In this document: positions 1 to 11,645 of the stretch, piece after piece | How positions within the stretch are numbered: position 1 is the stretch's first letter | Layout of the letters: every line of letters starts with the position of its first letter | Assembly (NCBI GenBank): GCA_016218475.1 | Contig: JACREB010000216.1 | Location: 1 to 33,427 of the forward strand | Length of the DNA: 33,427 nt | Reading direction: 5' to 3' | DNA from: Nitrosomonadales bacterium | Lineage (GTDB): Bacteria; Pseudomonadota; Gammaproteobacteria; Burkholderiales; Gallionellaceae | Program-made: the position numbers and the translations under genes | The notes under the pieces: model-generated | Told to the model about the DNA's origin: nothing | The model's input: the letters and a program-made list of their open reading frames with translations, nothing else | The model's database searches: none

Positions 1-31
1 CGCGTGGGCACAAAGAACGTGCCCACCCTAC
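1..31. repeat. Hairpin repeat CGCGTGGGCACAAAGAACGTGCCCACCCTAC, copy 1
   Basis: Self-complementary GTGGGCAC/GTGCCCAC; same-orientation copy at 4730. Confidence 0.85.
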
Positions 32-40
32 ACATCCGAA

Positions 41-3643
<3,603 letters not shown>

Positions 3644-3722
3644 CGAAAAACTCCTTCAGTCAGTATTGTTGTGTCCGGTTGCCCGGAGCTGGATTATTAA
3701 AAATGGGTTGTCCGGGGAAATT

Positions 3723-4625
3723 CTACTTGCCCTTGCTTTCAATCAAGTCGTGCAGGATCGGGGTCAGAATGATTTCCATCGCGAAGCTCATCTTGCCGCC
3801 GGGCACTACCAGAGTATTGGGGCGGGACATGAAGGAATCGTGGATCATGCCGAGGTAGTAGCGGAGATCAATGTATTCGGATTGGAGAAGATATTTATTG
3901 AAGCGGATCACCACGAAGCTTTCATCCAGGGTGGGAATGTCGCGCGCGATGAACGGGTTGGAAGTGTCCACCGTCGCGACCCGCTGGAAGTTGATGTGGG
4001 TGCGCGAGAATTGCGGGGTGACATATTTGACGTAGTCCGGCATGCGGCGCAGGATGGTGTCCACCGTCGCTTCGGCGGAATAGCCGCGCTCTTCCTTGTC
4101 GCGGTGGATCTTCTGGATCCATTCCAGATTGACCACCGGCACCACGCCGATACCCATATCCACGTACTTGCCCGCATCGATATCGCCATCCGTTGCCAGG
4201 CCATGCAGGCCTTCATAAAACAACAGGTCGGAGCCCGCTTCGATGTCTTCCCATGGGGTGAACGTCCCCGGCTTCAAATCGGTCAGGCCGAAGCGCTTTT
4301 TATGCAGGCCTGCCTCTTCTTCGCTATGCACATAGTAGCGCCGCCCGCACATGCCGGTTTCGCCGTATTGCCTGAAGGTTCCTTCGATCTTGTCGAAGTG
4401 GTTCGCTTCCGGGCCGAAGTGGCTGAACGAATGGTTGCCCGCTTTCGCGGCCTCGGCCACGGCGGCGCGGAACGCCATGCGATCCAGGCTATGCAGGCTA
4501 TCGCCCTCGATGATGGCGGCAGAAATCTGCTCGCGGCGAAAAATGTTTTCGAAGGCGCGCTTGACGGTGGAGGTGCCCGCGCCCGACGAGCCGGTGACTG
4601 CGATGACTGGGTGCTTGCGCGACAT
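3723..4625 (-). CDS. prkB: Phosphoribulokinase (Calvin cycle, bacterial type)
   Basis: 300-aa ORF; P-loop GSSGAGTSTVK; IIEGDSLHSLDR, HFGPEANHFDKIEGTF and YVDMGIGVVPVVNLEWIQKI are typical of bacterial PRK. Confidence 0.95.
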   Translation of the reverse strand: MSRKHPVIAVTGSSGAGTSTVKRAFENIFRREQISAAIIEGDSLHSLDRMAFRAAVAEAAKAGNHSFSHFGPEANHFDKIEGTFRQYGETGMCGRRYYVHSEEEAGLHKKRFGLTDLKPGTFTPWEDIEAGSDLLFYEGLHGLATDGDIDAGKYVDMGIGVVPVVNLEWIQKIHRDKEERGYSAEATVDTILRRMPDYVKYVTPQFSRTHINFQRVATVDTSNPFIARDIPTLDESFVVIRFNKYLLQSEYIDLRYYLGMIHDSFMSRPNTLVVPGGKMSFAMEIILTPILHDLIESKGK

Positions 4626-4729
4626 GATGTTCTTCCACTGAAACAGTGTAGATGAAATTTTTTATGGGCAGTAATTCTATAACAAAGGCTTCCGTATAAC
4701 TACTGCGAACCTGAAATACGGGGAACAAC

Positions 4730-4759
4730 CGCGTGGGCACAAAAGCGTGCCCACCCTAC
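4730..4759. repeat. Hairpin repeat CGCGTGGGCACAAAAGCGTGCCCACCCTAC, copy 2
   Basis: Near-identical to 1-31, same orientation. Confidence 0.85.
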
Positions 4760-4802
4760 GCATTGTAGCGCGATGCCGCTATCATGCCCCCTCTCCATGT
4801 CA

Positions 4803-5990
4803 TCAGCGTGCAAAATAGTGCGCCGGCATGCTGCGCTCGGTACGGATCAAATCTTCCGCACGCAGTGCACGGGCCGCTTTAAGAAGTTTTTTCGCCGTTC
4901 CGGAACAGATTTTGTGCGCCTCATCAGGCGTTTTATTATAGGCTTGAATTTCGGTCAACTCGCATACTTGGGTATCGCGCTGATCCCAATAACTCGAACA
5001 TTGGTTAAGCGTTTCATCGATGTTCAATTGAGGATTGCCGCCCTCCTTAACCTGCCAACACGCGGCCACAAGATCATCGCGCATGGCACGCAAGGCAAGC
5101 GTGCGGGATGTTTTAGCGACGTACCAGATATAACTGGGATGGTTGGCGCCGAGAAAAGGAACATGCGATATCTGCCCGACGTTTACATAGGCGGGACTTG
5201 CGGAAACCGGCAAGTTCACGCCAAGGTTGTCCTGCACCCACTGCCGCACCGGAGCGCCGTAAGCCACCACAGGCAACGGAAACTTTCCCGCTGAAGCGGA
5301 TATCGAATAGCCCAACATATTAAACGCATAATCCTTGAAATAGGCATACGTTGCCCCCAAAGCCGCACCCGCATTCGCCGGTGCGGCGACCGGAGCGATA
5401 TCGACGATGCGTTCGAACAAGGGCGTATCGGCGCTGGTTGCGCCATTGATCTGCAACAGGCTTTCCCAGCGGCGGCTGGTGGCCGAATTCAGATAATCCT
5501 GCAAAGTCAGGCTCGTATCCGGCGGAAAATGCAGTAGCTGGGCCGACTTTTGATTGGCCATCGCCAGCCCAAGCGGCAGGTAAAAACGCCAATTTTTCTC
5601 ATCCCATTTCCCGTCTTGCTGCAACTTGAGTTTCGCGGCATAGCCTTGACCGCCAATGTTCAGAAAGTTTGTAATCCTGTCCGGGTAATTTTCGGGCACT
5701 GTGCCGCTTAACACGGCGTAATACTGGCCGCTGACAGTCTGCACGTTGACGTTGACATCCCCCAACCCATCCCGTTTAACGCTTTGTCGCAAATACAACT
5801 CGATCGTCTGGGCCAAGGTTTGTGGATCCTTGTTATTCGGATAGGCGAACAATTCGGTTAGCGTTTCTTCATTTCCGAGCTGGACGCTCGTTTGTGTTCC
5901 CGCAACATTGCCGGGGTTGTCGGCATAAGCGGCGGTGACGAATATCGCAAGCAATGCAATGAGAACGTGGCGAATGCAAATCCTTATCAT
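4803..5990 (-). CDS. Hypothetical secreted protein (395 aa)
   Basis: Start placed at 5990 (MIRICIRHVLIALLAIFVTAAYADNPGN, signal-peptide-like, preceded by GGAGGGAG). The longer tracked ORF runs into repeats. Confidence 0.75.
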   Translation of the reverse strand: MIRICIRHVLIALLAIFVTAAYADNPGNVAGTQTSVQLGNEETLTELFAYPNNKDPQTLAQTIELYLRQSVKRDGLGDVNVNVQTVSGQYYAVLSGTVPENYPDRITNFLNIGGQGYAAKLKLQQDGKWDEKNWRFYLPLGLAMANQKSAQLLHFPPDTSLTLQDYLNSATSRRWESLLQINGATSADTPLFERIVDIAPVAAPANAGAALGATYAYFKDYAFNMLGYSISASAGKFPLPVVAYGAPVRQWVQDNLGVNLPVSASPAYVNVGQISHVPFLGANHPSYIWYVAKTSRTLALRAMRDDLVAACWQVKEGGNPQLNIDETLNQCSSYWDQRDTQVCELTEIQAYNKTPDEAHKICSGTAKKLLKAARALRAEDLIRTERSMPAHYFAR

Positions 5991-6102
5991 GTTTGAGTCT
6001 CCCTCCGAGAATGAATAATTGCCATGCTGTGCGCATTGCACAACCTGGCGCTTGGGGCGCATTAAAGTGTTGGTCAAAAAATCAGGCGCTGGGCATGGGG
6101 TT

Positions 6103-6229
6103 ATCGTTCCCATGCCTGTCCTGAGCCTGTCGAAGTGGCTCCAGCGTGGGAATGCAGTTTGTGCCGCTCCTGCGGCACGGGACGCAGAGCGTCCACAGAG
6201 GCGTTCCCACGGAGACCGTGGGAACGATG
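6103..6229. repeat. Composite palindromic repeat cluster, including a CCTGAGCCTGTCGAAG unit
   Basis: ATCGTTCCC..., GTGCCGCTCCTGCGGCAC and CGTTCCCACGGAGACCGTGGGAACG hairpins, with CCTGTCCTGAGCCTGTCGAAG in the first hairpin. Confidence 0.8.
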
Positions 6230-6368
6230 CAAAACTCCCTTGCCTACCAACACTTTCAAATGCACCCGGCACCTATACTGTATAGCACACAAACAATGCC
6301 ATGCACTACAATGAAAAGCTGGCCTCATCAACACGACTGCGGATACAGCAAAAAAACAGGCCGGTAAA

Positions 6369-8876
6369 ATGGAAAAATCATTGGAAGCCAGCAGACAAAA
6401 CATGACGAATGGTGAACCCCAGGACGAAAGCTATCGCCCCTTATCGCCCTTGCAGTTTTGGAAAGAAAGCGATCCGCGCACGCGCGGCATCGTCCTGGCG
6501 GCCTGGCTGCTGACACTCGCCGCCAGCATCGGGCTCGGCATCGCTTCAATCGCCTTCGAATGGTCAGGACTGCCGATGCACTTCGGCGGCGTGGATGTCA
6601 GTATCACGATATACCCCACGCTGATCTTTTGCATGCTTTGGGTGGTGTGGTTCGGGTTCTGGTGGGGGTTCATTCCCGCTTACTTATCCACTCTCGCCCT
6701 GGCTCTCTACTCGGGCATGCCCATCGGATGGGCGTTCGTGTTCGCCTTCTCCGATCCGATAGGATTGGCGGTATTTGCCATTACCTGCCGGGCGATCCCC
6801 GTTCCGCTCAATTTGCGTTCGCCGAATTCATCGGCTCTGTTTGTATTTATTTCCTTCGTTTCCGGAATGTTTGGTTCATCCGGCGCCTTTATCTGGGTGT
6901 TCGCACAAGGCATCGCACCCTCTGCCTTGCTGCCAATCTGGCAAGGGTGGTGGCTCGGCGCCTTCCTCCAGAATATCGTGCTGGTCGCGCCCGTTCTCAT
7001 GCTGGCCACCACCAGAGTCATGCGCTGGCGAAACAAACATGATTTGATGAAGCAAGGTACGCCGCATACGCAACGCCAAGTATTATTGATGACCGCCGCC
7101 ATTCTCGCCGGCGTATTGCTCTATCTTTACGTCGCGATTCGTTTGGTTGGCGGGCAAATTGAATCGGCGCTTCATAGCCCTGATCCCGCCGCATTTAGAG
7201 ATGTGGCGCGGCTGCAAGTGGAATCTATGCACGGAGTGTTCTGGGTAATTTCTATTCTCATCGCCTTTATTGCATTCTTCGGCTACCAGTTGTTCATTCT
7301 ATGGGTCGAACGCAAGCAAGCGGAATATGACTTGAACCTTCAAAAGTCCGGGCTTGAAGCCATGGTCGAACAACGCACGCACGATCTCGACGACCGGAAC
7401 ATGAAAATAGCAAAAGCCCTGTCGTTGCAACAGGCCACGCTGGAATCCACCCATGATGCCATCCTGGCCGTTGACCTGAACAACGCATGGGTGCTGTACA
7501 ACCGGCGGTTTATTGACCTGTGGCATATCACGGATGAAATCATCGCAGCCGGGGATGATAATGCCGCATTGGCCTATGTGCTGGATCAACTGCAAGATGC
7601 CGATGGTTTCTTGAACAGGGTGCGCGAGCTATACGCCACCCCGGAAGCCAGCTCTTTCGATATCATCAAGTTCAAGGACGGGAGAATCATCGAACGAAAT
7701 TCCCTGCCGCAGTTTATCGACGGCAAAGTGGCGGGCAGGGTGTGGAGTTTCCTCGATGTCACCGAGCGCAAACTGGCCGAGACCGAACTGCATCAGGCCA
7801 AGGAACTGGCGGAAGCTTCTGCCCATCTGAAGGATCAATTTGTCGCCCTCGTTTCCCACGATCTGCGTTCGCCCCTCCTCAGCATAAAAGGCATGCTTGA
7901 TATGGCGAAAGCGGGGGGTCAGGACGGCCTCCGGGAGACGGATAAAAACCGCACGCTTGACCGGATAGCCAAGTCGGTCGAGGGGCTGATTTCCCTTATA
8001 GAATGTTTGCTCGACCATAACCGCCTCCAGACGGGCAGCATAAAACCGGAAATGAGGTTTAGCAATGCCCGGTCTCTCGTTGAAGGGCGGATCGGCAGGA
8101 TATCGCATCTGGCTGCCGTCAAAAATATAACGATACAAAACACCCTGCCGGATTCGATGCACCTCTATGCCGACCCGGATTTATACGGGGAGGTCATTCA
8201 TAACCTCCTGTCGAACGCCATCAAATTTACGCGCAGAGGAGGGGAGATCGCTATTCTCCCCGCGGGCGAATCAACGGTTATCGTCCGGGACAACGGCGTC
8301 GGTATCGATGAAAAGATGCTTCCCGACCTGTTCAACATCGGTGTGAAAACCACCACCTATGGCACTGACGATGAAAGGGGGAGCGGGCTTGGATTACCGT
8401 ATTCGTTCGGCATTATGAAAGCGCATGGGGGGAGCCTGACGGCGGTGCCGATAAAAGGCGGGGGGACAGAATTTCATGTCACCCTGCCCAGGCATGACAC
8501 CATCGTACTCATCGTCGACGATCAGGATATCCAGAGGGCTATCATGAAAGACATGCTTGCCAAACTGGGTAGTATCCAGGTGGTCGAGGCGCGCAACGGC
8601 GCCGAGGCGTTGGAGATGCTGCAACACATCATGCCCGCCGTCATCGTCACCGATATCCAGATGCCGGTGATGGACGGCTTTGAACTGGTGCGGCAGATAC
8701 GGGATTTGCCGCAATACGAGATGGTGCCCATCATGGCGGTCACGGCGTTCGCCGGAGCCGATCCCGCAGAATTGCGGGAAAAGCTCCTTATGCTGGGCGC
8801 TGACGATTTCGTTGCCAAGCCGCTAACGGAAGAAGAGTTCCTGCCGGTGGTGGCGCGGTATCTGGGTATTGCGTGA
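6369..8876 (+). CDS. Hybrid sensor histidine kinase: MASE1-like membrane domain, PAS-like region, HisKA/HATPase, C-terminal receiver
   Basis: Multi-TM N-terminus; H-box LVSHDLRSPLLSIKG; N-box HNLLSNAIKFT; GSGLGLPYS; receiver VLIVDDQD...VIVTDIQMPVMDG...PLT. Confidence 0.93.
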   Translation: MEKSLEASRQNMTNGEPQDESYRPLSPLQFWKESDPRTRGIVLAAWLLTLAASIGLGIASIAFEWSGLPMHFGGVDVSITIYPTLIFCMLWVVWFGFWWGFIPAYLSTLALALYSGMPIGWAFVFAFSDPIGLAVFAITCRAIPVPLNLRSPNSSALFVFISFVSGMFGSSGAFIWVFAQGIAPSALLPIWQGWWLGAFLQNIVLVAPVLMLATTRVMRWRNKHDLMKQGTPHTQRQVLLMTAAILAGVLLYLYVAIRLVGGQIESALHSPDPAAFRDVARLQVESMHGVFWVISILIAFIAFFGYQLFILWVERKQAEYDLNLQKSGLEAMVEQRTHDLDDRNMKIAKALSLQQATLESTHDAILAVDLNNAWVLYNRRFIDLWHITDEIIAAGDDNAALAYVLDQLQDADGFLNRVRELYATPEASSFDIIKFKDGRIIERNSLPQFIDGKVAGRVWSFLDVTERKLAETELHQAKELAEASAHLKDQFVALVSHDLRSPLLSIKGMLDMAKAGGQDGLRETDKNRTLDRIAKSVEGLISLIECLLDHNRLQTGSIKPEMRFSNARSLVEGRIGRISHLAAVKNITIQNTLPDSMHLYADPDLYGEVIHNLLSNAIKFTRRGGEIAILPAGESTVIVRDNGVGIDEKMLPDLFNIGVKTTTYGTDDERGSGLGLPYSFGIMKAHGGSLTAVPIKGGGTEFHVTLPRHDTIVLIVDDQDIQRAIMKDMLAKLGSIQVVEARNGAEALEMLQHIMPAVIVTDIQMPVMDGFELVRQIRDLPQYEMVPIMAVTAFAGADPAELREKLLMLGADDFVAKPLTEEEFLPVVARYLGIA

Positions 8877-8886
8877 CCGAAACGTG

Positions 8887-8924
8887 ATGATAGTGCTTGC
8901 ACTTTTCATATAAAACGCTATCAT
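8887..8924 (+). promoter_or_regulatory. Candidate hicAB operator/promoter
   Basis: Inverted repeat ATGATAG (8887-8893)/CTATCAT (8918-8924); TTGCAC at 8897-8902, 16-bp spacer, TATCAT at 8919-8924; directly upstream of hicA. Confidence 0.4.
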
Positions 8925-8930
8925 TTCGCC

Positions 8931-9185
8931 ATGAACAACAAGCATCGCAAGACGCTCGAAACCGTCTTCTCTGACCCGATTAGCGGAAACCTGCCGTGGG
9001 ATCGTATCGAGGCGCTACTGGTGGCTGTCGGCTGCAATGTTGTAGAAGGAAGCGGATCGTCGGTGACATTCGAGAAGGATGGCAGGCGGGCATATTTTCA
9101 CCGCCCGCATCCGCAGCGCGAAGCGCTCATATATCGCGTCAAGGCGGCACGCGAATTTTTGATAAAACTGGAGATCACACCATGA
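8931..9185 (+). CDS. hicA: HicA-family mRNA interferase toxin
   Basis: 84 aa; pattern LPWDRIEALLVAVGCNVVEGSGSSVTFEKDGRRAYFHRPHP; followed by an overlapping HicB gene. Confidence 0.9.
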   Translation: MNNKHRKTLETVFSDPISGNLPWDRIEALLVAVGCNVVEGSGSSVTFEKDGRRAYFHRPHPQREALIYRVKAAREFLIKLEITP

Positions 9186-9517
9186 AAAACACGATGACAT
9201 ACCGTGGTTATACGGCCAGCATGGAATTTGACCCGGACGATAACATCCTGATCGGGCGAGTGCTGGACATCGACGACATTATCAGCTTTCACGGGGAATC
9301 GGTCGCCACGTTCACGGGCGCTTTCCATGAGGCTGTTGACGACTATGTTTCCGCCTGCGAAAAGCTGGGGCAGACGCCTGAAAAACCCGCTTCCGGACGA
9401 CTGATGTTGCGCGTTGACCCCGCGGTTCACGCTGCGGCACTCAAGGCCGCAGCGCACACCGGGCAGAGCCTTAACAGATGGGCTGAGCGGGTGCTGCGGC
9501 AAGCTGCCCATGCTTGA
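9182..9517 (+). CDS. hicB: HicB-family antitoxin
   Basis: MKNTMTYRGYTASMEFDPDDNILIGRVLDIDDIISFHGES...; RHH-like C-terminus; ATGA overlap with hicA. Confidence 0.92.
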   Translation: MKNTMTYRGYTASMEFDPDDNILIGRVLDIDDIISFHGESVATFTGAFHEAVDDYVSACEKLGQTPEKPASGRLMLRVDPAVHAAALKAAAHTGQSLNRWAERVLRQAAHA

Positions 9518-9670
9518 CGTTGAGTGACCGAAACACCTGTTTAACGTGGAATTCGCGAAGCGATTCGTTTGCCCTTTCTGGGTGAAACAACTAGCCATTC
9601 GACTAGGCTGCAAACAACCGCAGCCAAGTCGCTGGTTATCCCGCCTGCGGGGGAAAGTTGGATAGGGGGA

Positions 9671-9722
9671 AACGGTCATGGCAAGTTTCATAATCAGGGG
9701 CGACAAACTTGCCATGACCGTT
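9671..9722. repeat. 18-bp perfect inverted repeat, candidate bidirectional terminator
   Basis: AACGGTCATGGCAAGTTT (9671-9688)/AAACTTGCCATGACCGTT (9705-9722); right arm overlaps the stop codon of the downstream minus-strand gene. Confidence 0.8.
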
Positions 9723-10344
9723 AGATCAACCCTTCTCTTTTCGCCCTTATCAACGCTTCCTCGCGGCAACCTGCTTGCAGTTTTTTGTAAATGCCTTTGA
9801 CGTGCCAGTGTATGGCATGGGTGGTCACACTCATCTTCTTCGCTATCTCCTTGTAGCATAGCCCCAGGCTGATCTGGCGAAGGATGTCCCTTTCCTTGCC
9901 GCTTAAGGCGGGGGCGGAATCCGGGTCGCCGATCTGCATATTCGCGATGATGCCGCGCGCGATTTTTGGCGTGATCGGCACCCCTCCGCTGTCGAGTTCG
10001 GTGATCGCCTCAAGCATGTCCGCCCCGGAAATATTTTTAAGCAGATAGCCCGTAGCCCCGGCTTTAAGGGCATCGAACACGGTTGGCATGTCATCGTGGG
10101 CGGTGAGTGCGATGATCTCCATCTCCGGCAATCGGGCCTTGGATTTTTTGATAAGCTCGATGCCGCTCATGTCGGGCATGCCGATGTCGGTGATCAGCAG
10201 GTCTGGCATGACGGTTTCCAGCTCATCGTAGGCAAGCCGGGGATCGGCATACGCCCCCGCCATTTCCAGTTTTTTATCTCCGCGCAACACCAACTGAAGT
10301 TTATCCAGTTGCACCGGGTCGTCATCGACAAGGATGATCTTCAT
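9721..10344 (-). CDS. NarL/LuxR-family response regulator
   Basis: Start at 10344 (MKIILVDDDPVQLDKL); receiver LLITDIGMPDMSG; HTH LSGKERDILRQISLGLCYKEIAKKMSVTTHAIHWHVKGIYKKL. Confidence 0.93.
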   Translation of the reverse strand: MKIILVDDDPVQLDKLQLVLRGDKKLEMAGAYADPRLAYDELETVMPDLLITDIGMPDMSGIELIKKSKARLPEMEIIALTAHDDMPTVFDALKAGATGYLLKNISGADMLEAITELDSGGVPITPKIARGIIANMQIGDPDSAPALSGKERDILRQISLGLCYKEIAKKMSVTTHAIHWHVKGIYKKLQAGCREEALIRAKREGLI

Positions 10345-10583
10345 GCTTTTCCATTCTCTCGGGTTTCCTGTTTGCGGATAGTACGGGTTTGGTGACAGTT
10401 CCGCCAACGAATAGCAAAGCACCTACCAATAATCTACCCATCTAATTTTCGTGTGGAATACCGCAACGCGTAATAATGGTTTCACGCCGAATTCGCCCAA
10501 CACCTGATCGGGCAAGCGCAAACTCTACGCGCAAGTCACCGTACATTTCGCTGCCGGTTCATCCGGCCCGGAGAAGAAACCGT

Positions 10584-11339
10584 ATGAAAATTTTGCTGAT
10601 CGACCACCATGCATTGTTCCGCGAAGGGCTGCGCCGGATATTGCAGCAACTGCCTGGCGGCGTGGGCGAGATATTGGAGGCAGGGAACTTCACCGATGGC
10701 TTGAATCTTGCCAGGCATCACCCGGATCTGGATTTGGCGTTGATCGAGTCGAAGTCGCCGGGGTGCGAGGGCGCAATTTCCATCAAATTTTTCCGCCAGT
10801 GTTACCCGCATATTCCGGTCGTGGTGGTGTCCAGTGAGGAAGGCCATCTCGCCACAAACAAGGCCTTGAACAATGGCGCAAGCGGCTTCGTGAACAAGAG
10901 ATCAACCGTGCCGATCTTGCTGAATACTTTAAATTTAGTGCTTCCCGGCAATGTATATGTGTCGCCGCAGTTTTTACAAAAATCCGGTATGGCAACCTGG
11001 AACAAAAGCAATCCCAATGGGATTCGGGGTCCGAATGCGGGTGAACATGGCTTAACCGCACGCCAGGTAGATGTTTTGAGATGTCTGGCTGCGGGTCTCA
11101 GCAACAAGGAAATTGCCGAAGCGATCAATCTTGCTGAAGGAACCGCTAAAGCGCATATAGCGGCGATATATCAGATATTGCGCGTTAATAACCGCATAGA
11201 GGCAATGCGGGTTGCAAAGCAGCTAGGCTTGGGCGGTATGCCCCATTCCGCAGTTAAACCTGAATCCGGCAAATTACCCGGTCATGCAGGGCTAATTGGG
11301 AGTGGCGCTGAAACAATGATGAAGCGAATTCAGATCTAA
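10584..11339 (+). CDS. LuxR-family response regulator with atypical receiver
   Basis: Start at 10584 (MKILLIDHHALFREGLRRIL); HTH LTARQVDVLRCLAAGLSNKEIAEAINLAEGTAKAHIAAIYQIL. Confidence 0.9.
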   Translation: MKILLIDHHALFREGLRRILQQLPGGVGEILEAGNFTDGLNLARHHPDLDLALIESKSPGCEGAISIKFFRQCYPHIPVVVVSSEEGHLATNKALNNGASGFVNKRSTVPILLNTLNLVLPGNVYVSPQFLQKSGMATWNKSNPNGIRGPNAGEHGLTARQVDVLRCLAAGLSNKEIAEAINLAEGTAKAHIAAIYQILRVNNRIEAMRVAKQLGLGGMPHSAVKPESGKLPGHAGLIGSGAETMMKRIQI

Positions 11340-11385
11340 TTCCAATTCTAAATTAAACCTAAGCCGGACAAGCCGGAACCAAACA

Positions 11386-11447
11386 GTAGGAGCGCCGCCC
11401 TCGGCGCGAACAGGGGCTGCAAATCGCGGCGAGGGCGCCGCTCCCAC
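11386..11447. repeat. Palindromic intergenic repeat
   Basis: GTAGGAGCGCCGCCCTCGGCGCG ... CGCGGCGAGGGCGCCGCTCCCAC arms. Confidence 0.7.
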
Positions 11448-11570
11448 AAGGTTGTTTTGCGCGCTGAATTTTTTATCGCCCAACCCATTATTGCTGCTTT
11501 GTAAAGACGGAAATCTTGTCATGAAATGAGATCATTTGACCGGTAAGAGGCTAAAAACCTCAGTTCGAAC

Positions 11571-11606
11571 CACGGAAGACACGGAAGACACGGAAGACAC
11601 GGAAAA
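11571..11606. repeat. Short 9-bp tandem repeat, (CACGGAAGA)x3 plus CACGGAAAA
   Basis: Direct reading. Confidence 0.9.
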
Positions 11607-11645
11607 GGCGGGGTTTGTTGGAGTATACTGTACAGCACAGTAAGA

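Noticed and set aside
3666-4655. 329-aa ORF antisense to phosphoribulokinase
   Set aside because: Shadow ORF; PRK on the other strand has full motif support.
5991-6272. N-terminal extension of the 4803-6272 ORF
   Set aside because: Extension is translated from intergenic palindromic repeats; a signal peptide and RBS support the start at 5990.
11571-11606. Possible CRISPR-like or coding tandem repeat
   Set aside because: Units are 9 bp with no spacers; a simple short tandem repeat. No CRISPR array seen in the window.
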